Below are positions 55,108 to 64,000 of a DNA stretch of 64,000 bases, piece after piece (the stretch's first letter is position 1; each line of letters begins with the position of its first letter). This DNA is from Fusarium oxysporum f. sp. lycopersici 4287. Lineage: Eukaryota; Ascomycota; Sordariomycetes; Hypocreales; Nectriaceae. Made by a program: the position numbers and the translations under genes. Below the pieces are notes generated by a model that had not been told where the DNA came from, searched no databases, and saw nothing but the letters and a program-made list of their open reading frames with translations. The DNA lies in NCBI RefSeq assembly GCF_000149955.1, contig NC_030988.1, positions 3,254,040 through 3,318,039 of the forward strand, in the 5' to 3' direction.

Positions 55108-55975
55108 CCATCCCCACCACTTGATGCATCTCGCAAAAATTCATCGCCCCATACAACATCTAATATTTAATGCAGGCAGAAACCAACAACTTTTTCCATT
55201 AAAAATGAAGCCACTCGGATTTTATATAGATAATTGCTTGAATTTTACTCTCTGCATGTTTTTTGGCCTCCTGGCCGCTTCGTTTGCGCTGACAGTTCTT
55301 TGTTGCGACCGTAAAGTCCTCACATTCGTCCTCTGACCTAACACCCACGTCAATCACCGACTCGACCTCCTCATCCACATCCACCTCTATTTCTGCCTCC
55401 TTTGACTTATTAAGAGCTTCTCCGGCAACTAGAGCCTCCGCTAGAGCCATGAATCGTCGGTTCTGGTTTGGTATTGCCTTTCTTTTCTTCCCTCGCCGCA
55501 CCTGGGCCATCTGCTCTTCGAGGCCAGTAATCCGCGCATTCTGAACGGCCACCTTCATCTCTAAAGCTTCTAACCCCTTTGTGATCTTACTGTACTTCTG
55601 CCTGGTCGGACGACTTCGTTGTTTGGCCATAGCCCTCACTTGCCGGCTTGTTTTCGGCGTAACATCTGAGTGCAGTGGAGGAGGCCTTGACGTCTGGAAC
55701 TGTACCAGCAGTTTTTCTTTGTCCGGTTGAAGTTCCGGATGTGTTAGAGCTTTTGTGATGGTTAATAGGCCAATTTCTTGTTGTCTCTAACTGGATAAGG
55801 TAATCTCCTTCCTCATACCCGCCTCCCTGGCTTTCGCGTATGCCTGAAAAAAGTTGACTTTGTCAACCGGCGCAGAATCGGTCAAACTAGCCAGTTTTTG
55901 GAGTTCTTTCCTATACGCACCTTTGATGACATTAAAAATTCCATTACCTAACAGTTGCAGCCCCCAATATGTTCG
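55108..55975 (-). mobile_element. pogo/Fot-type element, copy 3 (3' part only)
   Basis: Starts at a TA plus CCATCCCCACCACTTGATGC, matching the terminus of copies 1 and 2. It carries the transposase C-terminal part (LASLTDSAPVDKVNF, ALEMKVAVQNARITGLEEQ) with frame breaks. Homology stops near LQPLDNG; the other terminus is absent. Confidence 0.85.
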
Positions 55976-57200
55976 CCCTGTCGAGCAAAACATGTGACAT
56001 GCTGGTACAATGAGCCCAATATGCCGATTTCCATTGACGTTGTGTTCAAGATTGCACAGCTTGAGGTGAGGGTAGAAAGGCCGGAAGGCAAAACAATTGC
56101 ATGTATAACATCGTTAGTATTTGTGTCGCAGTCTTGACTGGACTGAATCTTATTCTACTCACTAAGGTCAATCACAAGTTCCGACAAGTACTTCTCCCTC
56201 TATGAACGAATATGAACCTCCGAAGTCATTAACTTATGCGGATAACCCAACGACAAGATTCATCTCATCTGTCACGCAAACATCCCCGATAGAGCAGAGC
56301 AATCGCCAGCCTCACTCATACAACCTGCATAACCATATCAGACCATCTGACAACACAAATCTGTCTCAAGTTACCCTCCCTTGCAAAGAAGTTGCAGATG
56401 ACTTCACCGGCTGCTATGGGAGAACGATATACCCCATGTTTCCCGTTCTTAATATGCTGACCGTTAGAAAGAGGTACCTTCAGTTTTGGAACCTGTCCTC
56501 CAGAGCTCAAGTACTAGATGCAGTTTTTGAAGCAACTATCAATATTGTATTCGCTTTAGGTTGCGTCACTAGTTCAGAAGTCGAGCCAAATCTCGTACTA
56601 CAAACCACTAAAATGTTTTACGAATGCGCTCGTGTCATCATACTACTGGATTCACTGGACATTCCAAGCATAGAGGTGTTGAACAGGCACTGGGTGTCAC
56701 GTGCAAGCAGGGATACTTTTAAGATTACAGCCGAAATGGTAAAACCTCTAAGGGGCAGAACTTGAACATAATACAAAATGAATATACCAATCTGGATCAA
56801 TGGACCGAATACACGTAATGTCTGACAAGAGGCAGTTCAGTAGCTGGTCTTAAAAAAAATTATCTTAGTTTTACCAAGCACCCCCACCGGTACTACAACA
56901 TTTTGGCAGTGGCTATGCAGGTTGCACAGACAGTAGGCTTGCATCAAGCTGACCATGCCTAAACAAATCGACTACAAACAGAGATAAGGAGACGAGTCTG
57001 GCATCTATGCTTAGCTATGCAAAGGTTTCCATTCTGTCTTGATCTCATACGGCTGACTAACTAGCCGTAGGCGGATGTCTTCCCTCTTTGGGGGGAACAA
57101 TGTGCTTATGCATGATGAAATTTGTCTACCGCCGCTGATGATCGATGACGAATATCTTGAAGAGGGGCAGGGCGCTCAGCTAGTAAGCAAGCCTTCGTCA
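55960..57200 (+). pseudogene. Zn2Cys6-type transcription factor remnant
   Basis: Begins with half of a zinc cluster (CSPCRAKHVTCWYNEP). A middle-homology/fungal-trans-like region follows (KEVADDFTGCYGRTIYPMFP, DAVFEATINIVFALGC, frame 56202-56765). After stops and frame changes come HRYYNILAVAMQVAQTVGLH, TEIRRRVWHLCLAMQRFP and FGGNNVLMHDEICLPPLMID, the order expected for fungal regulators. The 5' half of the zinc cluster is replaced by the pogo fragment. Not functional. Confidence 0.7.
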
Positions 57201-57836
57201 TATACCGTAATTGGATGATCATGCTAGAGGGAGCTGTATCTGCTAATTTATGATCATAGTGAGTCGAAAATGAGACGACGTGCAATTGTGTTTATACTTG
57301 ATAAGCTGGCAGCACGCAACGTGGTTTTGTGGTTCAGGCTGTTCAAACTGAAAGCGGAGTAAGCCGAAGTGTTGGAGTTAAACACTAGCTGTCAGGATCA
57401 CGCTACTATAAGACTAGTTCAAAGTCTAAAACTTCGACAAGTCTTGTAACACATCACGATGGCATGGTAATTTCAGGAAAAACGAGCAATATCATTAATC
57501 TCCCCATTTTGACAATCAGCTTAGCTTAACTTGTCACTTTAGGCGCTGTGACATAGTCATGATATCTTGAAAAGCCTCAAGTTGACCCACTGACGGAAGC
57601 TATTTGCATGTGATCTTCGATTTTCAGTACGAAAGCCTGGGCGCTAATGATTACCTACGAACTTGACAATGATCTGATCACACCAACAAAATTGCTTGCT
57701 TGCGTCAGGAGGCATGACAGTTAGCATAAATTCATTGAGATGGCCGCCGACAATAAATCAGGTTTTCGTAGAATACTTCAGATACAAGTCACACCTCAAT
57801 TCAATACCCAAACTTTCTCAAATACTTTTATCCTTC
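57201..57836. other. Upstream region of oleate hydratase
   Basis: The oleate hydratase frame is open upstream to an ATG at 57714, but conserved sequence starts at 57837. No other feature. Confidence 0.4.
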
Positions 57837-59594
57837 ATGTATTATAGCAAAGGCAACTATGAAGCCTTTGCTCGACCACTCAAACCCGAGAGCATCGAGG
57901 CCAAGAAGGCATGGATCGTTGGCTCTGGCCTAGCCGGTCTTTCCACCGCCGCATTCCTCGTGCGCGATGCTCAGATGCCAGGCAAGAACATCACTATCCT
58001 TGAAGAACTCAAGATTCCAGGCGGCGCCTTGGATGGCATCAAGGAGCCCGAGAAAGGGTTCGTCATCCGAGGCGGTCGCGAGATGGACTCTCATTTCGAG
58101 TGTCTTTGGGATCTGTTCCGTTCTGTTCCCTCGATCGAGGAACAGGGAGCCAGTGTTCTTGATGAGTTCTACTGGCTTAATAAACGTGATCCGAACAATT
58201 CACTCCAGCGGGCTACTATCAAGCAAGGCCAGGACGCAGGGACCGGGAAGCTCTTCACACTCAGTGAGAAGGCCCAGTTGGAGATTATGAAACTCTTTCT
58301 CGCCACGAGAGCCGAAGTCGAGAACAAGCGGATTGATCAAGTTTTCAGTCAAGCCTTCTTCAAGAGTAACTTTTGGCTGTACTGGCAGACCATGTTTGCC
58401 TTTCAGACTTGGCACTCGGCACTAGAGATGAAGCTGTATCTCCACCGCTTTGTCAACCACATTAAAGGCATGCCTGACTTTTCAACCCTCAAGTTCACCA
58501 AGTACAACGAGTACGAGTCTCTTATTCTGCCTCTGAAAAAGTGGCTCGAGGACCAGGGCGTGACTTTTCAGTACAATACTAAGGTCCAGGACGTTGACTT
58601 TGACATAGAAAAGGACAAGAAGACTGCGACTTTCATTCACTGGGTTAAGGATGGAGAGAAGGGTTACCAAAGTCTTGGATCAAACGATCTTGTTTTCATG
58701 ACGATTGGCTCGTTGACTGAAAACTCTGCTTCTGGTGATCACCAAACCCCAGCTAAACTTGACGACGGTCCAGCTCCCGCATGGGATTTGTGGCGTCGAA
58801 TCGCAGCCAAAGACCCCTTATTCGGTCGCCCTGGAGTTTTCTGCGATAACATCTCTGCCACAAAATGGATGTCAGCAACAGTGACCACTTTGGACAAGCG
58901 AATCCCCGAGTACATCCAGCAAATCTGCAAACGAGATCCCTTCAGCGGCAAAGTCGTAACTGGAGGCATCGTTACAGCTCGTGACTCCAGCTGGATCATG
59001 AACTGGACGGTTAATCGTCAGCCTCACTTCAAGAACCAGCCCGAGGACCAGATTGTTGTTTGGGTCTATGGTCTTCTTGTTGAGAAAGACGGCGACTACG
59101 TCAAGAAGCCGATGCAGGACTGCACTGGTGAAGAGATCACGCAGGAATGGCTATATCATCTAGGAGTTCCAGAGAGCGATATCCCTGATCTTGCAGTCCA
59201 GGGCGCTAAATGCGTACCAGTCATGATGCCCTACGTCACATCGCTTTTCATGCCGCGACAAGCAGGTGACCGTCCAGATATTGTCCCAGCTGGGGCTGAG
59301 AACTTTGCCTTCATTGGCCAATTCGCTGAGACTACGCGCGACACTATCTTTACTACCGAGTATTCGGTTCGTACAGGCATGGAGTCTGTATACCAGCTTA
59401 CTGGAGTCGACCGTGGTGTTCCGGAGGTATTTGGTTCAACGTATGATGTGAGAGTTTTACTGGATGCCATGTGTCATTTGAGGGATGGCAAGGAGTTGGC
59501 TACGTGGTTGCCAGAGCGTATTCGCAAATTCTTTGTCAACAAGTTGGAAAGGTCACAGATTGGGCAGTTGATGCACGAGTACCATCTCATTTGA
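57837..59594 (+). CDS. Oleate hydratase (MCRA family)
   Basis: 585 residues, single exon. FAD-dependent hydration of oleic and related cis-unsaturated fatty acids to 10-hydroxy acids. The ATG at 57837 (MYYSKGNYEAFARPLKP) is chosen because the family begins this way; an in-frame ATG lies at 57714. Motifs: dinucleotide-binding GSGLAGLSTAAFLVRD, then EELKIPGGALDG, RGGREMDSHFECLWDLFRSV, the WHSALEMKLYLHRF region, ARDSSWIMNWTVNRQPHF and the C-terminal GQFAETTRDTIFTTEYSVRTG. No breaks, in contrast to the pseudogenes beside it. Bacterial-like family with scattered fungal distribution; I cannot test transfer here. Confidence 0.93.
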   Translation: MYYSKGNYEAFARPLKPESIEAKKAWIVGSGLAGLSTAAFLVRDAQMPGKNITILEELKIPGGALDGIKEPEKGFVIRGGREMDSHFECLWDLFRSVPSIEEQGASVLDEFYWLNKRDPNNSLQRATIKQGQDAGTGKLFTLSEKAQLEIMKLFLATRAEVENKRIDQVFSQAFFKSNFWLYWQTMFAFQTWHSALEMKLYLHRFVNHIKGMPDFSTLKFTKYNEYESLILPLKKWLEDQGVTFQYNTKVQDVDFDIEKDKKTATFIHWVKDGEKGYQSLGSNDLVFMTIGSLTENSASGDHQTPAKLDDGPAPAWDLWRRIAAKDPLFGRPGVFCDNISATKWMSATVTTLDKRIPEYIQQICKRDPFSGKVVTGGIVTARDSSWIMNWTVNRQPHFKNQPEDQIVVWVYGLLVEKDGDYVKKPMQDCTGEEITQEWLYHLGVPESDIPDLAVQGAKCVPVMMPYVTSLFMPRQAGDRPDIVPAGAENFAFIGQFAETTRDTIFTTEYSVRTGMESVYQLTGVDRGVPEVFGSTYDVRVLLDAMCHLRDGKELATWLPERIRKFFVNKLERSQIGQLMHEYHLI

Positions 59595-60130
59595 GTAGCA
59601 ATATTTGCTGCAAAGTTATCACTTAGTCATGTAGCGGTAAACCTTTCTAGTCTTGGTATAATTTTCAAGGCAATTACTACACCGGCGTGACAGAATGGCT
59701 ACACCGGCGTCACTCTTACACAGGCGTCGTTTTTATGGCCTCTGATTCGCTCTTTTTTCCATCGACCCACAGGTACATCCGCGCAAAGGCGGTGAAGGCA
59801 GCTCCCTTAACAAGTCCTCGCTTTTGATAAACCAATCGGGTCAACCAGTTCTAAAGCGAACATCACAACAAGGTCTAATTTTCACTGCAGAACCAGACCA
59901 ATTCAAGTATGCCCTGGAGGGCAGCTATCTATCTCGCTATCCTCTAACTACTATCGAAGGAAGTACCTCCTCGTCGCTGTCAAGCAGCTCCCACTGACTC
60001 CTTCGCCTACGAATGCTAGGTTGCGTCTTCCGTCCGCTGGCACGCACTCCTGTAGTTCGTCCACCTCCAAGAACAGCTGACCGGCTGCGCGTTTGGCGCT
60101 GGGATGAGGTACTGGCCTGGCTACTAGCTG

Positions 60131-60303
60131 TTGGAAAATCTGGGAATCCCCCTTATCTTCAGGATTCAGACTATTAGTCTGAAAGTCCTAGATTTAAAGT
60201 TCAAAGTCCTAGATGAAACTATCTAGAGATATAAACCTGAGAAGAGCTCTCATCTCAATAATAAATAACTAAGTTCCATAAATATATATATATTCACCCA
60301 GCA
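60131..60303. repeat. LTR-like repeat B, copy 2, inserted in the MULE gene
   Basis: TGTTGGAAAATCTGGGAATC to CACCCAGCA. CTACT occurs right after it and 3 bp before its left end, a possible 5-bp duplication. It separates the last transposase codons (reading on as SSQASTSSQRQ) from the body of the gene. Confidence 0.6.
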
Positions 60304-63008
60304 CTACTGCGCAATATAAACAAAACTAGCCTGGCTGCTAACTTGTTGGCTCGATTCCAGTGGAAGCCTGGCTAGCGTTGGCCTATTAAGACGTCCTGGT
60401 GGTCGACCTCGTCTGCGCCCTGTTGCCTGGCTTGCTGGTTTTCTGGCCGGCCGGCTATCAGTTTGACAGCTTGCCTCGATTGCTAGCCGCGCTGGAACGG
60501 CCTGTGTGGTGTTCTTAGGTCTGCCACGGAGAGCAGTTGCGATCCTAGGGTCGAGGATTCGTCGGTATGGATCTTGAGAGGATGGCTCTCGTAGTCGCCA
60601 CCGCGGATGGACCTCCCACCTAGTGAAAGGCATGCCACTCACCAGCTTTGAGTATATCTTGTGGCAACAGGGGATACCAAGCTCGGTCGAAACCGAGCAT
60701 TCCTCGCCGCAATCCCCGAGAGGGTCAGGAAACGGATTCTTTCCTGTCGGCATTGCTTTCTTTGCCAGCCGGTATTGTTTCGTGGTCAGTCCGAGACCCT
60801 TCGAAGAGAGCGCTATCCGGAGTTCGCCAAGATACTCCGAGCTGGACCCCATATACTCTCGTGCGGTAAGTACCTCATCCGCTGCGCAGGCATCGTTGAA
60901 ATCTCGCTCTTGGTCCTTCATCATGTCCTGCATAGCCTCAAACAGGCGATAGAGATTGCTCATACCATTCAGAAGATAGCTCTTGATGTTGTTATTGCTT
61001 GCTTCTGTCCCAGATGTGACGCGGACGCCGAAATTGCGATACTTCCGGATGAAACAGCGGGCCCATTGGGCCCTGACGGGCATGTAGGTTCCATGGAGAT
61101 ACCGCAAGATAGCTCGCTGGTCGTCAAACTCCTTACAGAGGTTTGCCCATGCCTCCTCGTGGGCCTCCTCGGTCTCAGCAAATAAGACGAGCTTCCACAT
61201 GATGAGAACTCCTCGATAGTTATGAGGGATAGCCTCGGTTATTGGCGTATGAACCAACTCTCGGCCTTGGGGGCTTAGTTGAGCCTGTGGCTGCGGGGTA
61301 GTTGCCTCTCTGTCGCTGGTATCAGGACTGCTACTTTTGCTGGTGCTGCGGGCCCTAACCCACTTCTGCTTTGACTTGAGCAGGACGTTCGAATTGATGT
61401 GGTGGATACACAGCTACTGCTGTACATCAGGGAACTGGTCGTTCAATGCGGCTTTCATCTGGCCGTCGAAATCGGTGACGATCACATCCGGTTGCCGGAT
61501 GGAGTGCTGCTCTGCTAGCTGCCGAATGCTCCCGGAGAGAAATTGGAACCCTTCTCTCCTCTCGTTATCTATCAGACCGAATGCAGCGTTATAGACAGAG
61601 CCAAGCCATGTCTGCCCCGTTGCTTGGAATAAGGGAAGCTTGAAGCGGTTGGTGTTATATGTGTTGTCGAAGCTGATGACCTCGGGGAACCGCTTCCACA
61701 TCTGGAGGCAGTAAGGAAAGGCCCAGACAAGGCCAACAAGATGGTTTGGCTCATCGCCCCCCCACTTAACGAGATAGGGAATCTTCATCTCGTCAAGCAG
61801 CTTGATCAGGGCTGCAGTAGGAGTGTGGCCGTCCAGCTTGTCTCGGTTGATACTAGACCTGGCGTTATAGATGTCTTTTCGTGTAAAGGATGACTCGAGA
61901 TGCTGCTCCTGGACGATAGCACGTACGTCACGGGCCCGAATTCCGACCCGGCGGCTTGTCGATTCGACCGTTGTCCTGATAGGCTCGGTGAGTCTCCGAT
62001 GGGAGGGATGAGCAGATGGCCCGATGCTGCGGCTGTGGTTATGCTGGCTGTGTTCGAGGTTCGAGTGTTGTCGTAAGAGCCACTTCCCCTCCTCTAACGC
62101 TTCGGCAACAACCATCCATTTACATCCACACTTTCGAGACTTCCGTCGTCGAAGACCTGCGCCTTGACTAGGCGCTGGTTCTCCGAATCGATCGCATTGG
62201 AAAGTGTACCGGATCCTCCGGCCCTTGTATGAATGGGCATTTCGTCGAACAATACCGAAGCCATTAGCCTTTGCGAAAGTATTCACCCACTCGAACAGGA
62301 CTTCGGCTGACGGCGCTGGGTCGCCTGGGATAGGTGGGTTCGGAATCGCGTCAGGGACAGGCGATGACGAGCGGTCAGGCAAGGGTGGCGAGGTTATAGC
62401 TGGAGAGTGCCTGTCTTGGGGAGGCGAGTAGGGCGGGGGTGATTCGAGTGCATCTGAACTGAGCGGCGAGTACCCCCATCTCTCACGCCATTGGCGGACT
62501 TGTTCGTATGACCGGACGAGCTCGAAGGTCAGTCGCCTGTCTGTCCCAATAACCTCGCGCACTAGCCTGAGGGCGGACTGAAACTGGGGCCTTGTTGGAG
62601 ACGATTGCTCTTGTGCTGGTTGCAGTGGAGAGCAGGAACTCAGTTGTCGATTTCCGGGCCTGTTATAGGTATTCTTACTCGCTGCTGTCGTCCTCCTTGG
62701 GTTGGGAAATCGTTCGAAAGGTGAATCTCTTGATCGAATCGTAGCCCCCATGGTGGCTCGTTCAGCGCGCGCGACCCATGGGGCCGTGGAGCAGTCGTGA
62801 ACGTCTCTGGATACGAGGCGAAGAGATTATAGAGTGCCTCATCGTCTCCGACGCCATAGTGTCGGCCAATGCTCGTCCCTGTGCTATTAGACGAAGGTGG
62901 TCTTGAACTATCAGATTGGTCCTGCCGCTGTCGTTTTCGAGGACGGAATTGATAGCTTCGTTGTCGTTGGTTGCTTAGGGAGCTAGATGGATACTCGGGC
63001 TGGGACAT
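60304..63008 (-). pseudogene. MULE transposase with FAR1-like and SWIM zinc-binding regions, interrupted
   Basis: Exon 1 is 63008-62679, a possible 71-nt intron 62678-62608 (GTAAGA donor, unusual GAG acceptor), then 62607-60304. The N-terminal FAR1-type region has FEWVNTFAKANGFGIVRR and RKCGCKWMVVAE. The MULE catalytic domain has VISFDNTYNTNRFKLPLFQA and VIVTDFDGQMKAAL. The C-terminus has a SWIM-like C...CCHK motif and AT-hook-like RRRGRPPG. A TAG at 61414-61416 replaces a Gln codon; the frame continues without other stops across it. The LTR-like repeat truncates the C-terminus. Inactive as it stands. Confidence 0.87.
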
Positions 63009-63813
63009 GACGGTCTGGATCGCGATAGGGTGTGTCGCATGCACGGTGAGAATATGATTAAAAGGGTACTTGTTTTGACGGTGAAAGAAGGAAAGAAGGG
63101 TCTCATTTCAGCAGAAACGAAAGTCCTGCTTTGCGATGCAGATGGTTTAAAGATGAGGCCGTTGGCGATATCTGATACAGCCTGTGTTCGAGGGTTGGTC
63201 TCAGCAGGGGCCCAACACAGGACACCCCCAGCACTTTGACCTTAACAAATACCGTATCTTTCGAGAAAAACCATTCTAAGTAGGCTCTACATGTCAGACA
63301 CGCGTGCTCATATAATGATGGAGTGGATGATCAGAAGATGGAGAAGTGCATATCGAGTGTGGAGAACCGTGAATGATTGATTTAGGATCATGAGCATGTC
63401 TCTGACTGATCTGTAGATGTGTTGTGTCCTTCTTGTTCTTCGTTCTCCCTCCTCGTCTCAATATCTGAAGAGGAAAGGCCAAGATATGAGACCTGCCGAT
63501 CCTGCAACAGATCTGTAATGCTGTTCAGACAATTCTGGTATCATCGTGAGACATCGTCCCTTGAGGTGGCTGCCTGTGTAACACCATCTTGCATGCCACT
63601 TCTCTAACACTACACGCAGCAAAGAGGTAATTAATGTAGTAGCTAGCTGGTGAAGAGCTTCATGGGGCGCGTCGATCGTCGCGGTGGGGAGCTAAGCTAG
63701 AGGTACAACGAGCGGTGGTGGCAGAATCTAAATGCACTAACAAAAAGGGATGGGCCAATCAGAGGCCATAAAAACGACGCCTGTGTAAGAGTGACGCCGG
63801 TGTAGTAATTGCC

Positions 63814-64000
63814 ACCACGAAATGGAAGAACAGATGTGATGTTGTGTAGGGTCTCGACTGGTAACTCTCCCAACCGACCCATTCTCAGACTGACGTTTCT
63901 TATGTCACGAGAGTTCTACCTCATGAGAGCGTGGGTGATATTTATGTTGTATGAAAAGGTCCAAAATAATACTATAGCGATCTCAGTATGATGAAGAGCG
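63814..64000. other. Flank of the MUL element, no gene seen
   Basis: Short open frames only. Confidence 0.4.

Larger units (their letters stand above)
59669..63813 (-). mobile_element. MULE DNA transposon (parental copy)
   Basis: Terminal inverted repeats begin GGCAATTACTACACCGGCGT at both ends and continue CACTCTTACACAGGCGTCGT. The left terminus has two CTACACCGGCGT units, the right only one. It encodes a MULE transposase on the minus strand. No 9-bp duplication: AATTTTCAA precedes it and ACCACGAAA follows it. An LTR-like repeat is inserted at 60131-60303. Confidence 0.88.

Noticed and set aside
54290..59594. Biosynthetic gene cluster (dehydrogenase, regulator, hydratase)
   Set aside because: Two of the three are pseudogenes and no transporter or core synthase is present.
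61414..61416. Programmed stop-codon readthrough in the MULE transposase
   Set aside because: The copy is also broken by an LTR-like insertion, and the stop sits in a conserved stretch where Gln is expected; ordinary mutation is simpler.

Overview
This window is eukaryotic and fungal, most likely from a filamentous ascomycete (Pezizomycotina). Genes carry short introns (48-77 nt) with GTRNGY-type donors. The host genes (SPX membrane protein, TOK potassium channel, YTP1-like protein, phospholipase B, PhoD-like phosphatase, fungal oleate hydratase) and the transposon families (Tad-type LINE, pogo/Fot, hAT and MULE) are typical of that group. I cannot name the species. About half of the window is transposon-derived, so it reads as an accessory, repeat-rich region in which host genes sit as islands.

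Layout. 1-4.2 kb: a secreted metallophosphoesterase cut by the window edge and a small Ser/Ala-rich, probably GPI-anchored protein. 4.9-10.2 kb: a nearly full-length LINE on the minus strand, a 9-bp satellite at its 5' side and an LTR-like repeat. 11.1-12.7 kb: an SPX-domain membrane protein. 14.5-16.9 kb: a 44-bp palindrome with a 9-bp target duplication, and a deletion derivative of a MULE with a hAT MITE nested inside. 17.6-28.1 kb: a MARVEL-like membrane protein, phospholipase B with a broken C-terminus, an aegerolysin/ET79-like protein, a hypothetical protein and a two-pore-domain TOK channel. 29.1-31.4 kb: a decayed pogo element. 32-33.1 kb: a frameshifted small cysteine-rich secreted protein gene and a putative solo LTR holding a striking array of dyads. 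34.6-36.6 kb: a YTP1-like membrane protein.

36.9-40 kb: a composite of decayed hAT and pogo pieces. 40.6-47.2 kb: a second MARVEL gene and a second aegerolysin-like gene, separated by a hAT element that looks complete and carries an apparently intact pogo element inside an intron of its transposase gene. 48-50.4 kb: a PhoD-like phosphatase. 50.9-54.2 kb: a MITE, an LTR fragment and a pogo-type element inserted into a short relative of itself. 54.3-59.6 kb: pseudogenes of L-lactate dehydrogenase and a Zn2Cys6-type regulator, another pogo fragment, and an intact oleate hydratase gene. 59.7-63.8 kb: the parental MULE, inactivated by a stop codon and an LTR-like insertion.

The host genes do not form an obvious pathway. 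The coherent story is successive waves of transposition with nesting, gene truncation and duplication. The most unusual structures are four GGACCG/CGGTCC dyads with an identical 21-bp pitch just upstream of a TATA-like box in a solo LTR, the 44-bp perfect palindrome with a 9-bp duplication, and the hAT element whose two ends cut two different duplicated genes. All exon models are hand-derived from splice signals and frame continuity.
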